This document shows, one piece after another, positions 8,036-17,380 of a stretch of 64,000 nt of DNA. Below the pieces are notes generated by a model, which worked only from the letters and a program-made list of their open reading frames with translations, was not told where the DNA came from and did no database searches. This stretch comes from UBA6921 sp031363085. Lineage in GTDB: Bacteria > Pseudomonadota > Gammaproteobacteria > SG8-11. The translations under genes were made by a program, and so were the position numbers. The stretch covers positions 23,765-87,764 of the forward strand of contig JANLTU010000052.1 in NCBI GenBank assembly GCA_031363085.1. Direction: 5' to 3'. Each line of letters begins with the position of its first letter. Position 1 is the first letter of the stretch.

Positions 8036-8911
8036 CTAAAAGACGCGGTCACGTAATATGTCAAAGAGGTACTTCCCGTAGCCGTTTTTAGCCAGTGGCG
8101 CGGCCAGCATTTCAAGATCGCCAGCGCTGATGTAGCCCATGCGATAGGCGATCTCCTCCGGGCAAGCGATCTTAAGTCCCTGCCGACGCTCGATGGTTTC
8201 GACGAATTGCGCTGCTTCGAGCAACGTCTCGTGCGTACCGGTATCCAGCCACGCAATGCCGCGCCCCATCACCTGCACATCCAATTGGCCGCGCTCCAGA
8301 TAGCGCCGGTTGACGTCAGTGATCTCCAGTTCGCCGCGTGCCGAGGGCTGGATCGCGCGCGCAATATCCACTACCTGATTGTCGTAGAAGTATAGTCCAG
8401 TCACGGCGTAGCGTGATTTGGGGTGCTTGGGCTTTTCCTCAATCGAAATGGCATGGCCATCACGATTAAATTCCACCACCCCGTAGCGCTCCGGGTCGTT
8501 GACCGGGCAGGCGAAAACCGTCGCGCCGATTGTCTTTGCGGCGGCAATGCTGAGATTGTTCGAAAGATCATGACCGTAAAAAATGTTGTCACCCAGCACC
8601 AGCGCGCAAGCTTCGCGGCCGATAAATTCGGCGCCGATGATGAACGCCTGCGCGATGCCGTTCGGTTCGGCTTGTACTGCGTACTGAATGTTCAAACCCC
8701 AACGCTGACCGTCACCCAGCAACTGCTCGAAGCGCGCAATATCCTGCGGCGTGGAGATCAGTAAAATATCGCGAATACCCGCAAGCATCAGCGTGCTCAG
8801 CGGGTAGTAGACCATCGGCTTGTCATACACCGGCAGGAGCTGTTTCGACATCACCTGCGTGGCCGGGTATAGGCGCGTGCCTGATCCGCCAGCCAACACT
8901 ATGCCTTTCAT
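8036..8911 (-). CDS. rfbA: Glucose-1-phosphate thymidylyltransferase
   Basis: 291 residues, standard RmlA length. The nucleotidyltransferase signature GGSGTRLYPATQVMSKQLLP is at residues 8-27, followed by YDKPMVYYPLSTLMLAGI and the metal/sugar-binding LVLGDNIFYGH. It makes dTDP-glucose from dTTP and glucose-1-phosphate, the first step of dTDP-rhamnose synthesis, and is normally feedback-inhibited by the end product. It lies 27 bp downstream of the WbpM-like gene and is followed directly by rfbC. Confidence 0.95.
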   Translation of the reverse strand: MKGIVLAGGSGTRLYPATQVMSKQLLPVYDKPMVYYPLSTLMLAGIRDILLISTPQDIARFEQLLGDGQRWGLNIQYAVQAEPNGIAQAFIIGAEFIGREACALVLGDNIFYGHDLSNNLSIAAAKTIGATVFACPVNDPERYGVVEFNRDGHAISIEEKPKHPKSRYAVTGLYFYDNQVVDIARAIQPSARGELEITDVNRRYLERGQLDVQVMGRGIAWLDTGTHETLLEAAQFVETIERRQGLKIACPEEIAYRMGYISAGDLEMLAAPLAKNGYGKYLFDILRDRVF

Positions 8912-8938
8912 ATGGGCATCCTCCCGTTATTTTTTATC

Positions 8939-10843
8939 TTAGGCGCGCGCATCGCGATTCGCCGGCTTCCACGGATAAATCGTCGCGCCCTGTTTTTGTT
9001 CGGATGCGCCGCTTGTTGCAATTGCTTCCGGTACCAGCGAGGCCAACAACACGCGCAGTTGCGCGTTATCGCACTCGCTCGCGGCCTTTTGCAGGTCGAC
9101 CAAGGCGGCCGCCAAGATGGCGGAATCCACCGGGCGACAGTTGGCGAAAAATATCTTCGGGTGCCGGGTGGTTGCAAGCGGCTCGGCATCATGCACCAAC
9201 TCTTCGAAAAGTTTTTCGCCGGGGCGCAGACCGGTGTAAACGATCTCGATATCCTCACCGGGTTTCTTACCCGCCAAGCGTATCAGTTGTTCGGCGAGGT
9301 AGGAAATTTTCACCGGCTCGCCCATGTCAAGCACCAGCACCTCTCCACCCTGGCCGATGGCACCGGCTTGCAGGATCAACTGGCAGGCTTCGGGAATGGT
9401 CATGAAATAGCGCTGCACCTCGGGATGCGTGACGGTCACCGGCCCGCCGCGTTCGATCTGTTGTTGAAATAACGGAATCACGCTGCCCGACGAACCCAGC
9501 ACGTTGCCGAAACGCACGGTGATAAAGCGCGTTTTCGAACGTCGCCCTAAGTCCTGGCACACCATTTCGGCGACGCGCTTGGTCACGCCCATGATGTTGG
9601 CAGGGTTCACCGCCTTGTCCGACGAGATCAGCACGAAAGTCTCGCAGCCGTGGCGGTCGGCCAAGGTCGCCAACGCGTGCGTGCCTAAAATATTATTCAT
9701 GACGGCGGAGCGCGCCTGACTTTCAAGAATCGGCACATGCTTGTACGCCGCCGAGTGGAACACCACCTGCGGTTGATAGCTGCGTAGCGCGGCTTCGACC
9801 GCCACGCTGTCGCAGACATCGCCCAGCAGCGGAATCAATGGCAAGGTCGGGAAGCTGCGCTGCAACTCCCGCTCGATCTCGTACAAATTGAATTCGCTTT
9901 GCTCATAAGCGACCAACCGCGCGGGGCCCAAGCGCGCAATTTGCCGGCACAGTTCCGCGCCAACCGAGCCCCCGGCGCCGGTGATGAACACCGTTTTGCC
10001 GTGAAGCGCCTGCGCGATGGCCTGCCAGTCGAGCTGTACCGGGTCGCGCCCCAGCAAGTCTTCGATGTGCACCACGCGCACATCATGCAAACCGACCTGC
10101 CCCCCGCCGGCGACCTGCACACGCGGCAGCATGCGAAACGGTAATCCGGTGCGCTCGCAAATTTCTACGACACGGCGAATCTCTTGCGTGCTTGCCGACG
10201 GTAACGCGATCACGATAATGTCAATTTCGTAATCCGAAACCACAGCGGGGATATCGCAACACTTGCCCGCCACGCGCAACCCGTGAATTTCTTTCCCAAC
10301 CTTGTCCGCGTTGTCGTCGACCAACGCAATGGGATGATAGGGGCTGGACAGGTCGCGCAGCATGTCACGAATCAAAATCTCACCCGCCCCACCGGCACCG
10401 ACCACCAGCGCACGCTGGCCTTCAACGTGATACAGATGACGATCTTTGGCCCAGCGATACAGCAAGCGCGGACCACCCAACAGCATCATGAGCAGAATTC
10501 CGTCGAGCACGAACACCGAACGCGGCGCCCCTTCAAGACGCGTGGCGAGAAAAATGATCACCGCCGTGATGGCAATCCCGACCGTAACCGCTTTCAGGAT
10601 ACGCACCAAATCGGGCAACGACGCGAAACGCCAAATGCCGCGATACAGGCCGAAGTACCAGAACATGCCGCCTTGCAAAATCATCACGACCGGCAGCAGG
10701 TAAATCGCCTCCCACCAATAGTTGTCCGGAAAACTTTCAAGATTAAAGCGCAGCGAGTACGACCCCAGCCACGCGATCGGGATCATCAGTAGATCGTGAG
10801 CGAATGCAGCCCAGCGATTTCGTAGCCGATCAAGTAAGTTCAT
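8939..10843 (-). CDS. wbpM: Membrane-bound nucleotide-sugar 4,6-dehydratase (WbpM/CapD/PglF type)
   Basis: 634 residues from the ATG at 10841-10843, which has a strong purine-rich Shine-Dalgarno (AAAGGGGGG) 3 bases upstream; the frame is open further but that extension has no similarity. Four N-terminal membrane segments (to about residue 125) are followed by a first Rossmann region (about 135-250) and a catalytic Rossmann domain beginning VFITGAGGSVGAEL (about 285). SSDKAVNPANIMGVTKR carries the altered Ser-Asp-Lys / Met-x-x-x-Lys catalytic set typical of UDP-GlcNAc 4,6-dehydratases. It should convert UDP-GlcNAc to the 4-keto-6-deoxy intermediate used by the WbpV-like protein coded upstream. 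Confidence 0.9.
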   Translation of the reverse strand: MNLLDRLRNRWAAFAHDLLMIPIAWLGSYSLRFNLESFPDNYWWEAIYLLPVVMILQGGMFWYFGLYRGIWRFASLPDLVRILKAVTVGIAITAVIIFLATRLEGAPRSVFVLDGILLMMLLGGPRLLYRWAKDRHLYHVEGQRALVVGAGGAGEILIRDMLRDLSSPYHPIALVDDNADKVGKEIHGLRVAGKCCDIPAVVSDYEIDIIVIALPSASTQEIRRVVEICERTGLPFRMLPRVQVAGGGQVGLHDVRVVHIEDLLGRDPVQLDWQAIAQALHGKTVFITGAGGSVGAELCRQIARLGPARLVAYEQSEFNLYEIERELQRSFPTLPLIPLLGDVCDSVAVEAALRSYQPQVVFHSAAYKHVPILESQARSAVMNNILGTHALATLADRHGCETFVLISSDKAVNPANIMGVTKRVAEMVCQDLGRRSKTRFITVRFGNVLGSSGSVIPLFQQQIERGGPVTVTHPEVQRYFMTIPEACQLILQAGAIGQGGEVLVLDMGEPVKISYLAEQLIRLAGKKPGEDIEIVYTGLRPGEKLFEELVHDAEPLATTRHPKIFFANCRPVDSAILAAALVDLQKAASECDNAQLRVLLASLVPEAIATSGASEQKQGATIYPWKPANRDARA

Positions 10844-11105
10844 ATCCCCCCTTTTATTTGTATTTGCATGCCCGTCGCTGCGAAAACTGCTTTCGCAACA
10901 GGCCTCCCTATGCCGCCGACTCTCCGTCACATCTCGTTCGGTCTGGGCAAACTGCAAGTAATGTGCCTCGTCATCCATGCGCGCCGCGCACAATTGATCG
11001 AAGCAAAAAAGCGTTCAACTACCCTACGGCTTAGTCAAAGCCTAGTTCACAGACTTTGCCGGGTCAAACTCTGAAGGTAACTAATTTGTCACGTGGACTG
11101 GCAAG

Positions 11106-12116
11106 TTATGTTTCCAACCTGCTTCGATGCACAACCCACATGCTTAACACCACGTACACCACTCCCCAGATGGCTATGATCAACCCCTGCGCAACCGGCG
11201 ACAGATTCAATGCCAGCCACGCCGATACCGCACAGGCGAGCATCAAGGCGTATTGTCCCAACACGGTGTTGCGATGCCCAAAACCCTGCTGCACCAAGCG
11301 TTGGTAAAAATGCCTACGATGCGCCTGCCACACGGATTCGCCGCGCAGTGTGCGCCAAATCAATGTGGCTGTCGCGTCGACAATAAACGGCGAAAATATC
11401 AACACCGGAATCCACAACGGAAACAGCGCGTCGCGCACTCCCCACAGCGTAAAGCCTGCCGCCAGCAAACCCAGCGAATAAGCGCCGACGTCGCCCATGA
11501 AAATTCGTGCCGGGGGAAAGTTAAAACACAGGAATCCCAATGCAGCGGCCGTGATGACTAAGCTCAACGCCGCAAACAACAGGTGACCGGCGAACATGCC
11601 GATCAATGCGAACGTAGCAAAACCGATGCTGGTCATGCCGGCGGCAAAACCATCCATGCCATCCATGAAGTTGTACAAATTAATCATCCACACAACGAAC
11701 AACCAGGTCACTGGCACGGCGGCGGCGCGCGGCAAAGTTACCACCCCGCCGGGAAGCTCCAACCGCACCAGCACGAACCCGCCCATCACCACCAAAACCG
11801 CCGCTGCCGCGTGCACCAGCAAGCGCGGCAACACAGACAGCGAGCGTTGGTCATCGGCAAAACCAATCCCGGCCGCCAGTAACCACGCGCTCGCAAGCCA
11901 CGGCAACCCGGCAGGAAGCTCGCCTTGCAATACGCACAGCGATACCCCGGCGATTAATGTCGACACCACAATGGCCACGCCGCCCGAACGCGACACCGGC
12001 TGGTGGTGCAATGACCGCTCGGTAGGATGATCTAAAATGTAAAGACGCGAACCCGGCTGGGAAAATCGAAAGCTCAGCCACGCCGACAACATAAACGCCG
12101 CCAACGCCGCAAGCAT
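11106..12116 (-). CDS. wbpL: Undecaprenyl-phosphate sugar-1-phosphate transferase (WbpL/WecA type)
   Basis: 336 residues with about ten membrane segments; ATG at 12114-12116, 4 bp after the upstream stop. Family motifs of the MraY/WecA superfamily are present: FADDQRS (Mg-binding Asp pair), NLYNFMDGMDG, FMGDVGAYSLG, and the C-terminal HRRHFYQRLV loop that helps define sugar specificity. It would start polysaccharide synthesis by loading a 2-acetamido sugar-1-phosphate on undecaprenyl phosphate. The order wbpV-wbpL-wbpM is that known from Pseudomonas B-band O-antigen loci, which suggests QuiNAc or FucNAc as initiating sugar. Confidence 0.88.
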   Translation of the reverse strand: MLAALAAFMLSAWLSFRFSQPGSRLYILDHPTERSLHHQPVSRSGGVAIVVSTLIAGVSLCVLQGELPAGLPWLASAWLLAAGIGFADDQRSLSVLPRLLVHAAAAVLVVMGGFVLVRLELPGGVVTLPRAAAVPVTWLFVVWMINLYNFMDGMDGFAAGMTSIGFATFALIGMFAGHLLFAALSLVITAAALGFLCFNFPPARIFMGDVGAYSLGLLAAGFTLWGVRDALFPLWIPVLIFSPFIVDATATLIWRTLRGESVWQAHRRHFYQRLVQQGFGHRNTVLGQYALMLACAVSAWLALNLSPVAQGLIIAIWGVVYVVLSMWVVHRSRLET

Positions 12117-12120
12117 CACT

Positions 12121-13137
12121 TCAAGCACTACGGCGTGACCCACGATGAAACGCGACCATGCCGGGCAATGCGCTATGCAGAGTGTGTTGCGGCGAAAAAC
12201 CCAGCTCGCGAACAATCCGCTCACTGCGATACCAGGCCGGCGCTACCAATTTTGCAAACGCCTGACTATCGAACGGCACCGGCCTGCCGCTCAAGCGCGC
12301 CAGCCAGTCTCCGGCGCTCGCGGCGACCCGCAGCCACGCGACCGGCGTCGCCCATTGCGGCACCGGACGACTCAGCGCCGCACACACTTTTTGATAAATT
12401 TCATGGGTCGAATAGCGCTCACCATCGGTTGCGATATAGGTTTTTCCTATCGCCTCGGATCGACATGCGAGCAACAGCACGGCGGCGACGACATCCTCCA
12501 GGTGAATCATCGAGCGCAGGTTGGAAGTTTTTGGCGGCGGCGGAAACCAACCGCGATCTACCGCCGAAATCATTTGTGTAACCAGACTCTCACCGCCGAC
12601 TCCATAGACCGACGGCAGACGTAAGATGCTGCTCTGTAGCTCAGAGGCGCTGCGCACCGCCTCTTCGGCGGCGAGTTTGGCGTGGCCGTAGGCGGAGGTC
12701 GGTGCCGGGACGCTACATTCATCCAGGCCGTCGGCACTGCTTTCGCCCATCACCCATACACTGCTGAGCAACACGAAGCGCCGCACGCCGGCGCGCTGTG
12801 CCTCGCCCACCAAGCTGCGCGTACCCTCGGCGGTGACGGGGCCATGTCCGGCGGCAGGATCAATACCTGGCGCCTGTTTGCGCGGTGAATGACTGGCCAA
12901 GTGCAAAACGGTATCCACATCCACGCACGCGGCACGTAACGACGCGGAGTCGGTCACATCCCCGATACAAACTTGCGGCGTCTGACCCGGCCACAACGCA
13001 GCGACATCATGGCGGCGCGCGGCGCGCACCAACAACCGCACCGACCGCGACGCGGCCAATAAACGCGCCACCAGCGCACGACCGATAAAGCCGGTCGCAC
13101 CAGTGACCAAGATCAAATCACGCGGGTTCGAAGACAT
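12121..13137 (-). CDS. NAD-dependent epimerase/reductase (WbpV-like)
   Basis: 338 residues of the extended short-chain dehydrogenase family: the cofactor motif TGATGFIG at residues 13-20, a serine patch LLSSVWV, and the catalytic SAYGHAKLAAEE (Tyr-x-x-x-Lys). Its closest functional relatives by context are WbpV-type proteins that reduce the 4-keto product of WbpM to UDP-QuiNAc or an epimer. It is directly upstream of the WbpL-like transferase (4 bp apart) and one gene from WbpM. A UDP-glucose or UDP-GlcNAc 4-epimerase role is the alternative. Confidence 0.82.
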   Translation of the reverse strand: MSSNPRDLILVTGATGFIGRALVARLLAASRSVRLLVRAARRHDVAALWPGQTPQVCIGDVTDSASLRAACVDVDTVLHLASHSPRKQAPGIDPAAGHGPVTAEGTRSLVGEAQRAGVRRFVLLSSVWVMGESSADGLDECSVPAPTSAYGHAKLAAEEAVRSASELQSSILRLPSVYGVGGESLVTQMISAVDRGWFPPPPKTSNLRSMIHLEDVVAAVLLLACRSEAIGKTYIATDGERYSTHEIYQKVCAALSRPVPQWATPVAWLRVAASAGDWLARLSGRPVPFDSQAFAKLVAPAWYRSERIVRELGFSPQHTLHSALPGMVAFHRGSRRSA

Positions 13138-13167
13138 TCTAAAGATGCAATACTCAGTGACAAGGTA

Positions 13168-14082
13168 TCAAAAGGTTAGGTCACGCATGCATAAGTGTAG
13201 CTGTGAATCCCAGCTCGGGCTGATCAAACCAAACACCCGCGCCAGTTTTGCGTTCGATATCTGCGAGTTTTTCGGACGCTGCGCCGGCGTCGGGTAATCG
13301 CGCGTGCTGATCGGCACGAGGCGCGGCAGTTTCAAGCGCGCGTCGGCGCCGCCGCGTTGCGCGACATTTTCGAGAATGGCCTGGGTGAAGCCAAACCACG
13401 AGGTGGAGCCGGCGCCGGTCAGGTGGTAAGTACCGCTGACTTCACCCATCGGCATACCGTTCGGGGTGGCGATACCCGCAAGCACTTGGCTGGTCATCGC
13501 GGCGATCATGCGGCTCCAGGTCGGCGCGCCGATTTGATCGGCAACCACGTTTAACTCCTCGCGTTCCTTGCTCAAACGCAGCATCGTCAGCAGAAAATTC
13601 TTGCCGCGCGCGCCGTACACCCAACTGGTGCGGAAAATCAGATGCGGTACACCCACCGCCTGAATCGCCCGCTCACCGGCCAGCTTACTGGCGCCGTAGA
13701 CACCGAGCGGATTAACCGCATGGTCTTCGACATAGGGCTGCGTTTTTGCGCCGTCGAACACGTAATCAGTGGAGTAATGCACCAGCACAGCGCCGAGCCG
13801 CTGCGCCTCTTCCGCCATGATGCCCGGTGCCATGCCGTTGATGGCCATGGCGATGTCAAGCTCCGCCTCCGCTTTATCCACTGCCGTATACGCGGCTGCG
13901 TTCACAATCAGGCTGGGGCGTTGGTCGCGGATCACGCGGCGGATCGAATCCGCATCGGTCAGGTCCAGCTCCTGCCGATCCAGTGCAAGCACCGCGCCTA
14001 ACGGCGCCAGCGTGTGTTGCAGCTCCCATCCCACTTGGCCGTTTTTTCCAAGCAGTAAAATGCGTTGTATGCTGCGCGTCAT
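13168..14082 (-). CDS. rfbD: dTDP-4-dehydrorhamnose reductase
   Basis: 304 residues, standard RmlD length. NAD(P)-binding GKNGQVGWELQ at the N-terminus, the YSTDYVFDG signature, and catalytic YGASKLAGE (Tyr-x-x-x-Lys) identify the last enzyme of dTDP-L-rhamnose synthesis. It is the first gene of the polysaccharide block when read in the direction of transcription, 44 bp downstream of an HlyD-like gene, and is separated from rfbA/rfbC by the WbpV-L-M-like trio. Confidence 0.94.
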   Translation of the reverse strand: MTRSIQRILLLGKNGQVGWELQHTLAPLGAVLALDRQELDLTDADSIRRVIRDQRPSLIVNAAAYTAVDKAEAELDIAMAINGMAPGIMAEEAQRLGAVLVHYSTDYVFDGAKTQPYVEDHAVNPLGVYGASKLAGERAIQAVGVPHLIFRTSWVYGARGKNFLLTMLRLSKEREELNVVADQIGAPTWSRMIAAMTSQVLAGIATPNGMPMGEVSGTYHLTGAGSTSWFGFTQAILENVAQRGGADARLKLPRLVPISTRDYPTPAQRPKNSQISNAKLARVFGLISPSWDSQLHLCMRDLTF

Positions 14083-14126
14083 TTCTCCCCCTTGATCCCG
14101 CCATTTCCTGGTGTTGACACTTAAGC

Positions 14127-14912
14127 TTACGGCACGACAATTTTCGCCGCTTCGCCTGCGCGTAACGCCACCCCTTTGGTCGCGAAGGTCACTTCCAACA
14201 CATATTTTATTTCGTCGCGCCTGGGCAACGGCTCGGCGCCGAGCTGGGTGATGCGCCCCTCGTAGCTATGACCGGCGGCTTTCACCATCACGACTTGTTC
14301 TGCTTTGAGCGCACGCACCTGCACCAAGGTGGCGGCACTGCGCGCGACCATCACTTCGGCTTGCGCGACTGCAAACAACGGCATCGCCTGTAGTTGCGCC
14401 ACGATGGTCTGACCAACTTCGGCAAACCGCTGCAACACCACGGCGTCGAACGGCGCGCGCACTTCACTGTATTTTAAATCGCTTTCGGCTTGCGCGAGCG
14501 CGGCCTTGGCTTTTTGCATCTCGGCCTCGGCGGTGTCAAAGCCGATGCGCGCCAGTTCCATGTCATGTTCGGACAATAACGTTGCGTTGAAGAGCTCTTG
14601 CGCACGGTTGAGCTCGCGTTGCGCTTCGCTGCGCAGACGCGTGTGGCGGGCCAGTTGCGCCTTGGACTGATCCAGATTGGCTTCGCGCACTTTGCTATCC
14701 AGACGCAGCAGTACCTGGTCTTGACGGACACGCTGACCGACTTGAGCCGACACGTCAACCACCACACCGGAAACCGGCGTGCTGAGTTCCACGCGTCGCG
14801 ACCACTGCAGAGTGGCGTCGAACTCCTCCGCATGGGCCATAAATGTCAACATCGTGAACAAGCCGAGCAGGAGACTCTTGGCCGGTATGTTTTCGGTTAA
14901 CTTGGCCATCAT
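14127..14912 (-). CDS. Periplasmic adaptor (HlyD/RND membrane-fusion family), orphan
   Basis: 261 residues with an N-terminal signal (cleavage near AHA-EEF), a barrel-sandwich lipoyl half (STPVSGVVVDVSAQVGQRV), a long alpha-helical hairpin (about 75-150), the second half-lipoyl (YSEVRAPFDAVVLQRFAEVGQ) and a beta-barrel C-terminus. It is short for the family and lacks a clear membrane-proximal domain. It overlaps the TolC-like gene by 4 bp. No inner-membrane RND, ABC or MFS pump is coded beside it, so its partner pump must be elsewhere or the pair works differently. Confidence 0.85.
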   Translation of the reverse strand: MMAKLTENIPAKSLLLGLFTMLTFMAHAEEFDATLQWSRRVELSTPVSGVVVDVSAQVGQRVRQDQVLLRLDSKVREANLDQSKAQLARHTRLRSEAQRELNRAQELFNATLLSEHDMELARIGFDTAEAEMQKAKAALAQAESDLKYSEVRAPFDAVVLQRFAEVGQTIVAQLQAMPLFAVAQAEVMVARSAATLVQVRALKAEQVVMVKAAGHSYEGRITQLGAEPLPRRDEIKYVLEVTFATKGVALRAGEAAKIVVP

Positions 14913-16270
14913 TTTTTTTCTCCGACGGTTGCCGTGGCCAGCGGTTGGCCGAGCACTGCTTCCAGACGCGCGCGCGTCAATGCGATTGCAAATTCGGTTT
15001 CGGCGTCGTGCAAGCGCGCCTCGGACTGACGCACCATCGCATCGCCCAGATCGGTGCGCATTTCCTGTTCGTATTGCAGGCGGCTGCGATCCAGATAAAG
15101 CTCGCGAAAATCGTGCTGCGCCTTGGCTTCTTCGCGCTGGATACGCAGCACGTTAAGCTCGCCATGCAACTCTTGTAACGTGATCTTGATCTCTTGCTGG
15201 CGCGCCACCAACTGCGCCTGGCTGCGGCGTAGCTCGGCTTGCTGCTGCGCAACCTCGGCGCTGATTTTTCCGCCGCTTGCCAGCGGTATTTCCAATACTA
15301 CACCGGCGCGGAATTTGTCGCGCCCGCTCAAATCGCGTGCGTAAGTCGACAGCTCCGCTTCCGCGTCCAACGTTGGCCAATACCCGGCACGTGCGCTGCT
15401 AACCCGCTGCGACAACGCCGTGACACGCGCGTGCGCCGCAAGTAGCGACGGATTGGTGAGTAACGCCTGGGCTTGCAATGCTTCCAGCTCCGGAACTTGG
15501 GTGGCCAGGGTTTTAAAATTAGGGGATGCGAGTTCGGCGGGCAAGCGTCCCGACCAGTTGAGCGCGCGCGCCAGACGTGCGCGCGTGCTACGTTGTTCGG
15601 CGGTACTTTCGGACCAGCGTCGGCGCAAGTCTTGATAACGGCTGTGCAGCTCGGCGACGGCGAGCTCCGACACCTGCCCAAGCTTACGGCGATCCACGGC
15701 GTGATCGTAAGTCACGTAGCCAATCGACATCGCTTCGTAATCGCGGGCGTAACGCAAGTCGGCCAGCAACACTTCGAAGAAGCGCGCCATGATGTCGATA
15801 CGGCGCAGGTCGCGCGCTTCGGCCACACGCCATTGCTGGCTCGACACCTCGGCGGCGGCGGCGTCCACCGCCGCGCCAGTGCGGCCAAAATCATACAGCC
15901 GCTTACGTGCGAACAAGCTGGCACTGCTGTCGTCGTGCGAGCGGTCGACGGAAAGATCGGAAGGCTCAATATAGCGCCCGCGTAGTTGCGCGGAAATAGT
16001 CAAGCCGGTGGTGGACTGCGCGTTACGCGCACGGGCTTGCGCTAAATCCAGATCGGCAAACGCCTGTTCGAGCTCGGGTTGCTCGGCGTCTGAGCGTGAC
16101 AACGCGTATTCAAGCGTCAAGGGTTCGGGCAGCACGGCTTCAGCGCCAGCGCTCCACACCGGGCCACCCGCCAACAGCAATCCAAGCAAACCGATGGGCT
16201 TAAATAAAGCGTTCCTACCCCCGTGCCGGAGAAAGGAACGCTCGCTTCGAGCCCTTCTGGCGTGCTTCAT
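14909..16270 (-). CDS. TolC-family outer-membrane efflux protein
   Basis: 453 residues from the ATG at 16268-16270, which overlaps the upstream stop (ATGA); a longer in-frame extension lacks a signal sequence and is rejected. A signal peptide around LLGLLLAGGPVWSAGAEA is followed by two internally similar halves of long helices (Ala/Leu/Arg/Glu-rich) and short beta regions such as LTISAQLRGRYIEPS and PTLDAEAELSTYARD, as in TolC trimers that span the periplasm. It forms an outer-membrane channel for the adaptor coded next to it. Confidence 0.86.
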   Translation of the reverse strand: MKHARRARSERSFLRHGGRNALFKPIGLLGLLLAGGPVWSAGAEAVLPEPLTLEYALSRSDAEQPELEQAFADLDLAQARARNAQSTTGLTISAQLRGRYIEPSDLSVDRSHDDSSASLFARKRLYDFGRTGAAVDAAAAEVSSQQWRVAEARDLRRIDIMARFFEVLLADLRYARDYEAMSIGYVTYDHAVDRRKLGQVSELAVAELHSRYQDLRRRWSESTAEQRSTRARLARALNWSGRLPAELASPNFKTLATQVPELEALQAQALLTNPSLLAAHARVTALSQRVSSARAGYWPTLDAEAELSTYARDLSGRDKFRAGVVLEIPLASGGKISAEVAQQQAELRRSQAQLVARQQEIKITLQELHGELNVLRIQREEAKAQHDFRELYLDRSRLQYEQEMRTDLGDAMVRQSEARLHDAETEFAIALTRARLEAVLGQPLATATVGEKK

Positions 16271-16809
16271 TCGCCGCGTTTTGCACGTTTGTATTTGGCG
16301 AACGACATGTCTTTTTCGCGGTATTTTTCGGCGACAACGTATTCGCCCAGCCACATGAATTCATCCACGCCCGAGGTCGCGCCGGTCAGGCGTGCCGTGG
16401 GCTTGCCGTCCAGATCATAGAACTGAAATACCGGCGTTGCGCGCACCCGGTTGCCGGCGAACGCCCAATCTTTTTGCGTGCGCACGTTGCCATCGAAGTC
16501 GGTCATTTCCAGATCGCCTTTGATATCGATGGCAAACGCCAGGAAATGCTCGCGAAAATACGCCTGCACTGGCGCTTGGTTGAGCACAGTCTCCTTCATG
16601 CGGTGGCAGAACGGGCACTCATCCAGCTCAAAAAATATCAAGACCCCGGCCTTGCCCTGCGCACGCGCCTTGGCCAGCTCGTCCTGTAAATTGTAAAACG
16701 TCTCGTTGAAGAAAAATTTGTAGGGGTCGCGTCCGACCTCGGCATGCAGCGGCGTTGCTACCGCCGCCAACAACCACAACACGCTCATTATTCGTATCGC
16801 GCTTTGCAT
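16267..16809 (-). CDS. Periplasmic thioredoxin-fold protein (CPFC active site)
   Basis: 180 residues from the ATG at 16807-16809, preceded by AGGTG at a good distance; another ATG 15 bases upstream is possible. Signal peptide to about residue 25. The active site ELDECPFCHRM has a CxxC with Pro-Phe between the cysteines, followed by RATPVFQFYDLDGK with the cis-Pro of the fold. This is the SoxW/DsbD-gamma-like group of thiol oxidoreductases. Located between a TlpA-like gene (3' end 18 bp upstream) and the TolC-like gene it overlaps. Its redox partner is not evident. Confidence 0.82.
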   Translation of the reverse strand: MQSAIRIMSVLWLLAAVATPLHAEVGRDPYKFFFNETFYNLQDELAKARAQGKAGVLIFFELDECPFCHRMKETVLNQAPVQAYFREHFLAFAIDIKGDLEMTDFDGNVRTQKDWAFAGNRVRATPVFQFYDLDGKPTARLTGATSGVDEFMWLGEYVVAEKYREKDMSFAKYKRAKRGE

Positions 16810-16827
16810 ACCGCTACACCTCATTGA

Positions 16828-17334
16828 CTATTTGGGCTTGGCAGGCGTGCTTTCCTCGCCCATGAATTTTTCGATGGACTTGCCGGTGACCTGACCCACC
16901 TGCTTGCCCACCACTTCGCCTTTGGGGTTGATCATGAAACTGGTCGGCAGGCCCGGAATGGAACCAAGCGCGCCGCTGGGTCCGGGCGCACTGCGCAGCA
17001 CGGTGTAACTGATCGAATAGTTATCGATAAATTTTTTAAGCTTCTCGGTGTCGACATCTTCAAAATTAATCCCAACCACCACGGCGTCTTTGTCTTTATG
17101 CGTCTCGTGAAAAATCACCAGCTCGGGCAACTCTTCCAGGCACGGTGGGCACCATGTCGCCCAATAATTCACCACCACCCATTTACCGCGAAACTCGGAT
17201 AATTTGTGCTTCACACCTTTGATGTCCGGTAATTCGAAATCCACCGGTTCCGCGCACGCGGTGGCGCCGACCATCGTAATCAGAACGACAACTGCGGCAG
17301 GCAGCCAGCGTGCGGGAGAGTTTTCTATACGCAT
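16828..17334 (-). CDS. TlpA/ResA-like periplasmic thioredoxin
   Basis: 168 residues from the ATG at 17332-17334, chosen because AAAGGAA lies 8 bases upstream; the frame is open 12 codons further. The N-terminus is a signal peptide with ACA near residue 27. The domain reads VDFELPDIKGVKHKLSEFRG then VVNYWATWCPPCLEELP, the classic WCPPC active site of TlpA/ResA/AhpC-TSA proteins, and GLPTSFMINPKGEVV with cis-Pro. It should reduce disulfides outside the cytoplasm, for example in cytochrome c or metal-site assembly. It starts a four-gene run with the CPFC thioredoxin, TolC and HlyD. Confidence 0.88.
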   Translation of the reverse strand: MRIENSPARWLPAAVVVLITMVGATACAEPVDFELPDIKGVKHKLSEFRGKWVVVNYWATWCPPCLEELPELVIFHETHKDKDAVVVGINFEDVDTEKLKKFIDNYSISYTVLRSAPGPSGALGSIPGLPTSFMINPKGEVVGKQVGQVTGKSIEKFMGEESTPAKPK

Positions 17335-17380
17335 AACGATTCCTTTGGTAGAGGGGGACGGCCTGAGCAATACCCAAGCG

